Positions 15,168-22,706 of a stretch of 44,993 bases of DNA are shown piece after piece. Source of the DNA: Acidimicrobiales bacterium. Its GTDB lineage: Bacteria > Actinomycetota > Acidimicrobiia > Acidimicrobiales > AC-9. Below the pieces are notes generated by a model. It was not told the DNA's origin and ran no database searches. It was given only the letters and a program-made list of their open reading frames with translations. The number at the start of each line of letters is the position of its first letter. The stretch's first letter is position 1. The stretch spans positions 1 to 44,993 of the forward strand of contig DASXCO010000171.1 of the NCBI GenBank assembly GCA_036491125.1, read 5' to 3'. A program made the translations under genes and the position numbers.

Positions 15168-16144
15168 CGGGCACACTCGCCTCGGTCACCTTTCCCGCCC
15201 TCGGCACGACGGTGAGCGTGCTCGTGACAGCTCCGCGAGCCATCCCGGCGGTGCGCCAGGCGGTGGAGCACGAGCTGGCGGAGATGGACGTGGCGGCGAG
15301 CAGATTTCGGCCCGACGCCGAGCTCGCGCGCCTGAACGCGGCGGGTGGTCGCCGGGTGCACGTCGGTCCGCTGCTGATGACGGCGTTGGTGGTCGCGCTG
15401 CGGGCGGCTCAGCTCACAGAAGGGGACGTGGACCCGACGATCGGTCGCGCCGTTCGCCTCAATGGTTACGACCGGGACTTCGCCGATGTCGATCCGGTCG
15501 GCCCTGCCCTGGCCGTGGATTCGGAGCCGGCCGGGGGCTGGTCGGCGATCGAGATCGACCCCGCCGAGGGATGGGTCAAGGTGCCGGCGGGCGTCGAGCT
15601 GGACCTGGGCGCGATCGCCAAGGCCCTGGCCGTCGATCGGGCCGCCAGCGCCGCCCATCTCGCCGCCGCAGATGCCGCCGCCGATTGCGGCGTGCTCGTC
15701 AGCGTGGGAGGAGACCTCGCTGTTTGCGGCCAGCCACCAGCGGGCGGCTGGGCCGTCCGGGTGACCGACGACCACCGCGACGACGCCGGGAGCGGACAGA
15801 CGATCACGGTCGCCGACGGCGGGCTGGCGACCTCGTCGACGACGGTGCGGCGCTGGAGCCGTGGGGGACAGATCGTCCACCACATCGTCGACCCCCGGAC
15901 CGGCGAGCCGGCGGGCGGCCCCTGGCGGACGGTGAGCGTGACCGCCCGCAGCTGCGTGGATGCCAACACCGCGAGCACGGCGGCAATCATTCGCGGCGCC
16001 AGCGCGCCGTCGTGGCTGGGCGAGCTGGCCCTGCCGGCGCGTCTGGTCGCCGAGGACGGCCGGGTCGTGACTGTCGGCGGCTGGCCGGCAGAGCCGGCCC
16101 TGGAGGCCGGCTCCGTGGTACAGCCGGCCGAGGGGGCGACGTGA
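15164..16144 (+). CDS. apbE: FAD:protein FMN transferase (ApbE)
   Basis: From GTG 15164 (GTGA overlap) this is a 326-residue protein. ApbE transfers FMN from FAD to a Thr/Ser of partner proteins outside the cytoplasmic membrane. Family blocks are present: EMDVAASRFRPDAELARLNA, ELDLGAIAKALAVDRA, VSVGGDLAVCG, VHHIVDPRTGEPAGG and CVDANTASTAAIIRG. No signal peptide or lipobox is visible at this start, unlike many ApbE lipoproteins; an alternative upstream start would overlap the previous gene heavily. It is coupled by another GTGA overlap to the heme protein, which is the best candidate for a partner. Confidence 0.9.
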   Translation: MTGTLASVTFPALGTTVSVLVTAPRAIPAVRQAVEHELAEMDVAASRFRPDAELARLNAAGGRRVHVGPLLMTALVVALRAAQLTEGDVDPTIGRAVRLNGYDRDFADVDPVGPALAVDSEPAGGWSAIEIDPAEGWVKVPAGVELDLGAIAKALAVDRAASAAHLAAADAAADCGVLVSVGGDLAVCGQPPAGGWAVRVTDDHRDDAGSGQTITVADGGLATSSTTVRRWSRGGQIVHHIVDPRTGEPAGGPWRTVSVTARSCVDANTASTAAIIRGASAPSWLGELALPARLVAEDGRVVTVGGWPAEPALEAGSVVQPAEGAT

Positions 16145-17304
16145 CGCCGTTGCTCGCTGCGACGACCGGCAGCCCTCTGTGGTACCTGACCCGCAGCGCC
16201 GGCGCTGTCTCGCTGCTGCTGCTGACCGGGTCGACGGTCCTCGGCGTCATGGCCACCGTGCGCTGGCGCTCCGAGCGCTGGCCGCGCTTCGTGACCTCCG
16301 GTCTGCATCGCAATCTCTCGCTCCTCGCCCTCGCGTTCCTCGTCGTCCACATCGTGTCGGCGGTGGCTGACGGCTTCGCCCCCATCGGATGGCTCGACTC
16401 GGTGATCCCGTTCCACGGGACATACCGCTCCGTCTGGCTCGGCCTCGGGGCCGTTGCCTTCGACCTGCTGCTGGCCCTGCTCATCACCAGCGCCGTGCGC
16501 CAACGCCTCGGCTACCCGGCGTGGCGGGTCGTGCACTGGCTGGCCTACGGGTGCTGGGGGCTGGCGGTCGTGCACGGGCTCGGCACGGGCACCGACCCCA
16601 AGGCCACCTGGATGCAAGTCGTGATCATCGTCTGCATCGGCGCCGTGATCGTCGCCATCTGGTGGCGGGTGCTCGCCGGCTGGCCGGCGCCGCTGGGCCC
16701 GCGTCTCGCCGGGCTCGGCGCCACCGTGGTCGTCCCTGTCGTCATCGCCGCGTGGGCATTCACGGGACCCCTCGGGTCGGGCTGGGCTCGGCGGGCCGGC
16801 ACCCCGTCGAACCTGTTGGCCTCCAGCTCGACTGCGACGCCGGGCTCGGGCACTTCAAGCTCGTCCGGCGCCAGCGCTCCTCCGTCTACGGCCGCGCCCG
16901 GCCCGTTCGGGCAGGCGCCGTTCTCGGACACCCTGCAGGGCACGATCGTGCAGAGCGCACCCGACGCGGGCGGACTGGTGACGGTGCGCATCGACGCGGC
17001 GCTCGAGGGCACCGTGAGCGGGCGGCTCGTCGTGACCATCCAAGGTCGGGCGGCCAGAACGGAGGGCGTGGACCTCTCGACGAGCAGCGTCACTCTCGGA
17101 CCGCCTCAGCAGCCTGGTCTGTACAGCGGCAAGGTCACCGATCTCGAGGGAACGCGGCTGATGATGACGGCCACGAACGCCACGGGGGCCGCGATGACGC
17201 TCACCGTTCGCCTCCAGACCGACCCGTCGTCGAACGCCGTGCGCGGCACCCTGCGGGCGACGCCCGGAGCGGTCTCGAGCCCGGCGGGCCAGGGGGGCGA
17301 CTGA
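16141..17304 (+). CDS. Ferric-reductase-like transmembrane heme protein with extracytosolic C-terminal domain
   Basis: The GTG 16141 start gives 387 residues. The first 220 hold about six transmembrane segments of the ferric-reductase-like (FRD) type. Two His pairs, His56-x13-His70 and His132-x12-His145, fit two b-type hemes. After the last segment (about 200-217) comes a Ser/Thr/Pro linker with SSSGAS and then a domain of about 120 residues (GTIVQSAPDAGGLVTVRIDAALEG...) that I do not recognise. Electrons probably pass from cytosolic carriers through the hemes to the outside. The SGAS sequence in the linker weakly resembles the [ST]GA[ST] flavinylation motif but lacks the usual preceding Asp. 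The gene overlaps apbE and precedes the NuoF-like gene by 3 bp. Confidence 0.82.
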   Translation: MTPLLAATTGSPLWYLTRSAGAVSLLLLTGSTVLGVMATVRWRSERWPRFVTSGLHRNLSLLALAFLVVHIVSAVADGFAPIGWLDSVIPFHGTYRSVWLGLGAVAFDLLLALLITSAVRQRLGYPAWRVVHWLAYGCWGLAVVHGLGTGTDPKATWMQVVIIVCIGAVIVAIWWRVLAGWPAPLGPRLAGLGATVVVPVVIAAWAFTGPLGSGWARRAGTPSNLLASSSTATPGSGTSSSSGASAPPSTAAPGPFGQAPFSDTLQGTIVQSAPDAGGLVTVRIDAALEGTVSGRLVVTIQGRAARTEGVDLSTSSVTLGPPQQPGLYSGKVTDLEGTRLMMTATNATGAAMTLTVRLQTDPSSNAVRGTLRATPGAVSSPAGQGGD

Positions 17305-17307
17305 GCC

Positions 17308-18606
17308 GTGGCGCCGGTCGCACCCCCTGTTGGGCTCCCTCGTCTCCTGCGGTGGGGCTCCGGGTCCGAAGGTCCGACGCGCCTGTCCGGCCACATGGAG
17401 CGGGTGGGACCCCCGCCCCTCCGTGGGGACCAGAGGCGGGGCCCCCGAGAGGCACTGATGCGGGCGGTCGAGGCCAGCGGACTGCGAGGTCGGGGAGGCT
17501 CGGGCTTTCCGACCGCCCGGAAGATGTCCGCGGTTGCCCAAGGGGGACGGCGACCTGTCGTCGTCGCCAACGGAACCGAGGGTGAGCCGGCCAGCGCCAA
17601 GGACAAGCTGCTGCTGCAGTCCGCTCCCCATCTCGTGCTCGACGGCATGGTGCTGGCCGCCGAGGCCGTGGGCGCCAGGCGGGCGATCATCTGTGTCGAG
17701 GAGACCGCCCGGCGGGCCTGGCTCAGCGTCGAGGCGGCCATCGACGAGCGGCGCGCCATCGGACTCGACCCGATCGGGATCGAGCTGGCCGCCTCACCGA
17801 GCGGCTACGTGGTGGGGGAGGAGAGCGCCCTCGTCCACTGGCTCAACGGCGGACCGGCGAAGCCGACCTTCGTCCCGCCCCGGCCGTTCGAGAAGGGGGT
17901 GGGCGGGCGGCCGACGTTGGTGCAGAACGTGGAGACCTTGGCCCATCTGGCGCTGCTGGCGCGGTTCGGACCCGACTGGTTCCGCGAGATCGGGACACCC
18001 GGCCACACCGGGTCGACGCTCATCACCATGTCCGGGGAGGTGGCCCGGCCCGGCGTGTACGAGATCGCCCCCGGCACCTCGATCGCCCACACGATCGCCT
18101 CCAGTGGCGGCGCCGCCGACGACGTGCGCGCCGTGCTCGTCGGGGGGTACGCCGGTCGCTGGCTCGACGCCGAGCACTCTCTGCGCCTGGGCCTGAGCGA
18201 CGATCAGCTGCGGCCGGTAGGGGCGTCCCTGGGTGCCGGGGTTGTAGTGGTGCTGTCCCGGCGGGGTTGCGGGCTGGCCGAGACGACTCGCATCGCCCGC
18301 TACCTGGCCGGAGAGTCGTCGGGCCAGTGCGGTCCCTGCGTGAACGGGTTGGCGGCGATCGCCCGGGCCCTAGATCAGGTCCATCGGGGCGAGGGCGGAC
18401 CGGACACCCTGGCCACCCTGCAGCGCTGGGCCACCGACGTCGCCGGTCGGGGCGCCTGCCACCACCCCGACGGGGCCGCGCGGATGGTGGCCTCGGCCCT
18501 CGAGGTCTTCTCGGCCGACGTCGACTGGCACGGGCGCCACCGGCGCTGCTGGGCCGAACCCGTCCGGCCCGATCTCGTGTCCTCGGCACCGCCGAGGAGC
18601 CGATGA
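17308..18606 (+). CDS. NuoF-like NADH/FMN-binding iron-sulfur protein
   Basis: The 432-residue protein resembles the flavoprotein subunit NuoF of complex I and of NAD-dependent hydrogenases and formate dehydrogenases. It has the FMN/NADH motif GLRGRGGSGFPTARK, the NGTEGEPASAKDK block, GYVVGEESALVHWLNG, an SLBB-like middle part (SGEVARPGVYEIAPGTSI) and a C-terminal cluster region. In NuoF the N3 4Fe-4S ligands are CxxCxxC plus a distant Cys. Here the first Cys is Ser (ESSGQCGPC) and the distant one is in GRGACHHPDG. The protein should take electrons from NAD(P)H and pass them to the adjacent ferredoxin. NuoE and NuoG partners are absent. Confidence 0.85.
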   Translation: MAPVAPPVGLPRLLRWGSGSEGPTRLSGHMERVGPPPLRGDQRRGPREALMRAVEASGLRGRGGSGFPTARKMSAVAQGGRRPVVVANGTEGEPASAKDKLLLQSAPHLVLDGMVLAAEAVGARRAIICVEETARRAWLSVEAAIDERRAIGLDPIGIELAASPSGYVVGEESALVHWLNGGPAKPTFVPPRPFEKGVGGRPTLVQNVETLAHLALLARFGPDWFREIGTPGHTGSTLITMSGEVARPGVYEIAPGTSIAHTIASSGGAADDVRAVLVGGYAGRWLDAEHSLRLGLSDDQLRPVGASLGAGVVVVLSRRGCGLAETTRIARYLAGESSGQCGPCVNGLAAIARALDQVHRGEGGPDTLATLQRWATDVAGRGACHHPDGAARMVASALEVFSADVDWHGRHRRCWAEPVRPDLVSSAPPRSR

Positions 18607-18827
18607 TGGAGACGGCCGGACGTCGTCGCAACATGCGGCTGGTGGTGAACCCCATCACCTGCGAGGGCCATGGGCTGTGCGCCGAGTTGCTGCCCGAGTG
18701 GGTCCGCCTCGACGACTGGGGCTACCCGATCGTGAACCCCGATCCCGTGCCGCCCGAGCTGAAGGACCACGCCCGTCGGGCCGTCGCCGCCTGCCCCACC
18801 TTGGCCCTGCTCGTCCGGCTCGACTGA
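18603..18827 (+). CDS. CxxHxxC-type single-cluster ferredoxin
   Basis: ATG 18603 overlaps the preceding stop (ATGA) and gives 74 residues. The cluster motif is CEGHGLC followed by ACPTLAL near the C-terminus. His in the middle position (C-x2-H-x2-C ... CP) defines a class of actinobacterial ferredoxins known mostly as cytochrome P450 partners, often with a 3Fe-4S cluster. No P450 gene is nearby. In this operon it more likely links the NuoF-like protein to the membrane heme protein. The gene ends inside a strong hairpin. Confidence 0.87.
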   Translation: MMETAGRRRNMRLVVNPITCEGHGLCAELLPEWVRLDDWGYPIVNPDPVPPELKDHARRAVAACPTLALLVRLD

Positions 18828-18838
18828 GCCGGACGAGC
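18809..18838. terminator. 13-bp hairpin terminator between convergent genes
   Basis: Two perfect 13-bp arms (18809-18821 and 18826-18838) flank a GACT loop. The ferredoxin stop codon (18825-18827) lies at the loop edge, so the left arm is coding. The MFS gene converges from the right and ends at 18847. The position suggests a bidirectional terminator, without a T-run. Confidence 0.6.
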
Positions 18839-18846
18839 CACAGCCG

Positions 18847-20367
18847 TCAGGCGTTCTCTTCGGCCGGGTTGAGCGACGCCAGTTCGGCCTCGGCGGTTGC
18901 GCCCTCGGTGGCCGGAGGCCGGGCCAGCAGGATGGTCATCGCCAAGGCCAGCCCGACCAGCGCCAGGTCGGCGATGAGACCGGCCTGCATGGCGGCGACC
19001 ATTCCCGCGCTGGCCAACCTGGAGAAGAAGATGGTGCCGACGGCCGAGATGCCCAGCGTGATCGAGAACTGTTGCGTCGTGGTCAGCACGCCTGACGCCG
19101 CACCCGCGGAGCTGCCCGGGACGCTCTGCAGCACCCCCGAGACGATCAGCGGGACCACCAGGCCGCTGCCGATGCCGATGAGGACGAGGACCGGCGACAG
19201 CTCGATCGCCGATGCCGACAGCCCCGCCTCGCTCACGACCAACGTGAGCCCGACGATGCCGACCAGCGCGGCCGCGGTGCCCGCCGTGATCACCCACGTG
19301 CCCCAACGGGCGTGCAACCGCCGTCCGGCCAACGAGGAGGCAGCGAAGGCGACGCCGAGGGGGGCGAATGTCAGGCCGGCGGTGAGCGGCGAATCGTGCA
19401 CGCCCTCCTGGAGGAAGACGGTGAGGGTGAGCAGCACGCTACCGAAGAAGGAGAAGAACCCCAGGTTGACCAGGAGCCCCAGGTTGAAGGCGCGATGCCT
19501 GAACAGCTCGAGGGGCAACAGCGGGTGACCGCCGCCCTCGCCGAGACGTCGCTCCCACCACAGGAACGACGTCACCAGCAGCGCACCGGCGCCGAAGGAC
19601 ACCCAGGTCCACAGCGGCCAGTGCTGGCTCCGGCCGAGGACGAGGGGAGCGGTGACGGCGCCGATGCCCGTGCTCAGCAGGATCACCCCGAGTGGGTCCA
19701 GGCGGTCAGCCAGCGTGGCCCGCGACTCGGGGAGGAGACGGAAGGCAGCCACGATGGCGAAGATGCCGATGGGCACGTTGACCAGGAAGATCGGCCGCCA
19801 GCCCAGACCGAGGATGTTCAGGTGCAGCAGCACGCCGCCGAGCACCTGCCCGGACACCGTGCCGAGGCCGACGGTGGCTCCGAACAGCGAGAACGCTCGC
19901 GGCCGCTCGGACGGCGGGAAGCTGACGGTCAGCATGGCCAGCACCTGGGGAACCATCGCCGCGGCACCCAGACCCTGGGCCAGACGTCCGGCGACGAGGG
20001 CGGCGCCGGTCGGCGCCACGCCGCAGAGGAACGAGGCCACTGCGAACAGCCCCAGTCCGGTCACGAACATCCGCCGCCGGCCGACGAGGTCTCCCAGCCG
20101 GGCCCCGGTGACGAGCCCAGCGGCGTAGGTGAACGAGTAGGCGGCCACGATGAGCTCGAGCGTCGCCGAGGAGGCGCGCAGGTCGTGCTGCACGCTCGGT
20201 GCGGCGACGTTCACCACGAACACGTCGAACAGGGACATGAACGTGGCCGACAGCACGATCGGCAGCGAGCGCCAGCGACGGGGATCGTAGGTGGGTTCCG
20301 CCGCCGCCTCAGCCGCATCCGTTGGCGAGTGCTCTGCGGGTGCCGGCTGACGTTCGGTCATCGTCAT
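18847..20367 (-). CDS. MFS drug exporter, DHA2/EmrB-QacA type
   Basis: This 506-residue protein has about 14 hydrophobic segments. DHA2 features include SLFDVFVVNVAAPSVQHDL in the first helix, the RLGDLVGRRRMF loop A motif, AGRLAQGLGAAAMVPQ and the motif C-like GLGTVSGQVLGGVLL. It should export drugs or other amphipathic compounds by proton antiport. The start ATG 20367 is followed by a second in-frame ATG. An ArsR-type regulator is transcribed divergently 127 bp away, which suggests ligand-dependent control. Confidence 0.9.
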   Translation of the reverse strand: MTMTERQPAPAEHSPTDAAEAAAEPTYDPRRWRSLPIVLSATFMSLFDVFVVNVAAPSVQHDLRASSATLELIVAAYSFTYAAGLVTGARLGDLVGRRRMFVTGLGLFAVASFLCGVAPTGAALVAGRLAQGLGAAAMVPQVLAMLTVSFPPSERPRAFSLFGATVGLGTVSGQVLGGVLLHLNILGLGWRPIFLVNVPIGIFAIVAAFRLLPESRATLADRLDPLGVILLSTGIGAVTAPLVLGRSQHWPLWTWVSFGAGALLVTSFLWWERRLGEGGGHPLLPLELFRHRAFNLGLLVNLGFFSFFGSVLLTLTVFLQEGVHDSPLTAGLTFAPLGVAFAASSLAGRRLHARWGTWVITAGTAAALVGIVGLTLVVSEAGLSASAIELSPVLVLIGIGSGLVVPLIVSGVLQSVPGSSAGAASGVLTTTQQFSITLGISAVGTIFFSRLASAGMVAAMQAGLIADLALVGLALAMTILLARPPATEGATAEAELASLNPAEENA

Positions 20368-20398
20368 GGGGAAGCCGCCCCTCTCGGTGAGTCAGAGA

Positions 20399-20416
20399 GT
20401 TCGATGTACGTAGAAC
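20399..20416. promoter_or_regulatory. 18-bp imperfect palindrome, candidate ArsR operator
   Basis: GTTCGATGTACGTAGAAC matches its reverse complement at 7 of 9 pairs. It lies in the divergent region 32 bp from the MFS start. TACCAT (20430-20435) further right fits a -10 element for the regulator. Its assignment to the ArsR-type protein is inferred from position. Confidence 0.45.
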
Positions 20417-20494
20417 CGTCCAACTCCGCTACCATCTGAGGTATTCCGGCTGAGGCCGGTTGGAGCAGGAACGTGACAATGAACACACAAGAGG

Positions 20495-20860
20495 GTGTCG
20501 GCGTTGCGTGAGCTGCCGGGGCCCGCGGTCGAGGACATCGACCTGGCGTCAGTGATGCACGCGCTGGCCGACCCGTCGCGACTGCGGACGGTGAGCGCCC
20601 TGGCCGAGACCACCGAGCTCTGTTGCAGCGATCTGGGCGGGCTGCCCGGCTCGCCGGGGCTGGCCAAGTCGACCCGCTCGCATCACCTGCGGGTCCTGCG
20701 GGAGGCGGGTGTGGTCCGGGCGCGCTACGACGGTCAGCGCAAGATGGTGGCGCTCCGCCGTGAGGACCTGGACGCCAGGTTCCCCGGCCTGCTCGACGCC
20801 GTACTGGCCGGGGCCAGGTCCGAGACGGCAACCGCCGCCGTCATCACGGTCGACGAGTAA
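20495..20860 (+). CDS. ArsR-family transcriptional regulator
   Basis: This is a 121-residue winged helix-turn-helix protein. It shows VMHALADPSRLRTVSALAE, a recognition region KSTRSHHLRVLREAGVVRARYDGQRKMVALR and a short C-terminus. These are typical of ArsR/SmtB-like repressors. The Cys pair ELCCSD lies where some family members bind metals, but the classical ELCVCDL motif is not intact, so metal sensing is uncertain. GTG 20495 has poorly spaced ribosome-binding purines; TTG 20504 with GAGGGTG upstream is an alternative. It is divergent from the MFS exporter, its likely target. Confidence 0.87.
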   Translation: MSALRELPGPAVEDIDLASVMHALADPSRLRTVSALAETTELCCSDLGGLPGSPGLAKSTRSHHLRVLREAGVVRARYDGQRKMVALRREDLDARFPGLLDAVLAGARSETATAAVITVDE

Positions 20861-20899
20861 GCGCGACTAGGACTGAGCGACCGGAGCGGGCCCCGGCTC

Positions 20900-22423
20900 T
20901 CAGCCGCCCTGTCCGGTGGCAGGGGAGTTGGTGAGCGTCGCCGTGGCGGACTGACGGGCCCCGTTCCGTGTCCAGGCGACCTGAACGTGGTCGCCTGGAT
21001 GGTGGGGCCTGATGGCAGAGGATAGGTCGCTGGCGCTGGCGACCGGCTTGTTGTCGAGCGACACGATGACGTCACCCGTCTGGAGGCCGATCTGGCTCGC
21101 GGGTGAGCCCGGCACGATCTGCTCGACCAGAGCACCAGACCCACCGGGCGCGCCGGGTGTCGAGCCCGATGCGTCGGCGACACCGACTCCGAGGAAGGCA
21201 CCGTTCGGGGCCGTCGCGCTCCCGTTGTTGACCCCTTGTCCGGGCTTGAGCTGGGAGATCTTCGTCTTCGCCTGGTTGATCGGGATGGCGAAGCCGATGT
21301 TCTGGGCCGGCTCCTGGGAGCTGCCGGTCAGCACGGCGGTGTTCATCCCGACCACCTGACCGGCGGAGTTGACGAGGGGCCCACCGGAGTTCCCGGGGCT
21401 GATGGCTGCGTCGGTCTGGAGCAGACCCGAGAGGCTTTCACCCCCGGAGTTGAGGGTGCGATTGAGCGCCGAGATGATGCCCTCGGTGACCGTGGGCTGA
21501 TTCCCGAGGTCCAGCGCGTTGCCGACGGCCAGGACGTTGTCACCGACCTGCACGGCTCCAGAGTCGCCGAGGGTGACGGTGGGGAGGCCGCTGACGCCCT
21601 GGATCTGCACCAGGGCCACGTCCGCGCTGGGGTCCGCCGAGGTGACGGTGGCCGGGTGGGTCTGGCTCTGGCCGGCGAACGTGACGTTCAGGCTCGTAGC
21701 GCCCGACACAACATGCGCGTTCGTCAGGACCTGGCCGTTGCTGTTGATCACCATCCCGGTACCCGCCCCCGAGCCGCCGAGGCGACCCCCACCGCCCTGG
21801 GTGTTGATGTTGACGACCGCCGGCTCCACCCGGGCGAGGATGCTCTGGACGTCACCGGGCTTCGGCAGCACGCTGGCGTTCGAGCTGAACTTCGGCGTGA
21901 TGATCGCGCTCGACGAGCTGGAGGGCTTCTCCAGCACCGAGCCGATCACCCCGCCGACCAGGCCGGCGATGAGAATGGCGACGAGACCGGCGACGATCCA
22001 GATCCGGCCGGGGGGGCCGCCGCCGTTGCTGCTCGGCTGGCTGGCCGCCGGCTGGGTGAGGGTGGGGCTCTCGGGCGGCGGTGGCCCCGGGGGGTCGAGC
22101 GACCACGGCGTGGCGACGGGCCGCATGAACGGATCGGTCTGTGGGCCGGGCGAGGGCCAGCCCTGCTGCGGAACGCTCTGCTCGGGCGAGGGCTGCTGCA
22201 CCGCCGGCGGCTGGGCGGGGGGCTGCTCCGATGCAGGCTGCTGGACCGGGGGCTGCCCGGCCGGGGGCTGCTCGGCCGGGGGCTGCTCGGCCGGGGGCTG
22301 CTGGCCCGCCGGCGACCAGGGCGAGGTCTCCTCGTCGCCCGGCTGCTCCGGCTGTGGGCGATCGAACTCCTGCGACGGACGCTCCTTGCCCTCGTCGGGG
22401 CCGCCGGCGTGTCCTTCGCTCAT
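20900..22423 (-). CDS. htrA: HtrA/DegP-type membrane-anchored serine protease with PDZ domain
   Basis: From ATG 22423 (purine-rich GGGAGAGAGG before it) the protein has 507 residues. A cytoplasmic region of about 140 residues is dominated by Gln/Pro repeats (AEQPP units). One membrane segment is at about 141-162. The trypsin-like domain carries the triad His237 (LTNAHVVSG), Asp268 (SADVALVQI) and Ser346 (PGNSGGPL). A C-terminal PDZ domain covers about 410-500 (LGVGVADA, VPGSPASQIGLQTGDVIVSLDNKPV). It should degrade or process misfolded envelope proteins outside the membrane. The PhoP-type box 65 bp upstream links it to the regulator at 12.5 kb. Confidence 0.92.
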   Translation of the reverse strand: MSEGHAGGPDEGKERPSQEFDRPQPEQPGDEETSPWSPAGQQPPAEQPPAEQPPAGQPPVQQPASEQPPAQPPAVQQPSPEQSVPQQGWPSPGPQTDPFMRPVATPWSLDPPGPPPPESPTLTQPAASQPSSNGGGPPGRIWIVAGLVAILIAGLVGGVIGSVLEKPSSSSSAIITPKFSSNASVLPKPGDVQSILARVEPAVVNINTQGGGGRLGGSGAGTGMVINSNGQVLTNAHVVSGATSLNVTFAGQSQTHPATVTSADPSADVALVQIQGVSGLPTVTLGDSGAVQVGDNVLAVGNALDLGNQPTVTEGIISALNRTLNSGGESLSGLLQTDAAISPGNSGGPLVNSAGQVVGMNTAVLTGSSQEPAQNIGFAIPINQAKTKISQLKPGQGVNNGSATAPNGAFLGVGVADASGSTPGAPGGSGALVEQIVPGSPASQIGLQTGDVIVSLDNKPVASASDLSSAIRPHHPGDHVQVAWTRNGARQSATATLTNSPATGQGG

Positions 22424-22487
22424 TGCCTCTCTCCCTTCGGCGTCCCTGCGACAGCGTGGCGCCAAGGGAACATCCTGGTCGGCGAGG

Positions 22488-22504
22488 CTGTGAGGGACCT
22501 GAGA
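22488..22504 (-). promoter_or_regulatory. PhoP-type box upstream of htrA
   Basis: Leftward TCTCAG-N5-TCACAG (plus-strand CTGAGA at 22499 and CTGTGA at 22488) has the same 11-bp step as the four sites at 11.5-14.8 kb. The right half extends to TCACAGC, identical to the known PhoP half-site. It is 65 bp upstream of the htrA ATG. Confidence 0.6.
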
Positions 22505-22558
22505 AGAGCCTAGGAGCCCCCGAAGAACTGTCGAGCACAACGAGGACCGGGCCCCGCC

Positions 22559-22680
22559 GGGCCCCGACCGGGGCGGCGAAGCCGCCAGCAACAGACGGCC
22601 GGCGGCGGGGTTGGGGTCCCGCCGCTCGGAGGAGGGCGGGGATGGGGCCCCGACCGGGGCGGCGAAGCCGCCAGCAACAG
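22559..22680. repeat. Pair of identical 36-bp direct repeats with hairpins
   Basis: Bases 22559-22594 are repeated exactly at 22645-22680. Each copy contains CCCC-GACC-GGGG followed by GGCGGC-GAA-GCCGCC, so each RNA could form two adjacent hairpins. They lie in the 283-bp region between htrA (leftward) and the echA12-like gene (rightward). No transposase or further copy is visible in this window. They may be a small repetitive extragenic element. Confidence 0.75.
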
Positions 22681-22706
22681 CGCCGACGCCTTAGCATCAC
22701 CCGTCC

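Noticed and set aside
16800-16890. SGAS in the heme protein linker as a definite ApbE flavinylation site
   Set aside because: The normal motif has a preceding Asp and a folded FMN-binding context; here the tetrapeptide is in a Ser-rich linker where it may arise by chance.
21236-22513. Long rightward ORF (425 codons) opposite htrA
   Set aside because: It is the GC-rich antisense shadow of a gene with an intact catalytic triad and PDZ domain; its product is Arg/Gly-rich with no domain.
22559-22680. CRISPR array
   Set aside because: Only two repeat copies are present, with no further units and no cas genes in the window.
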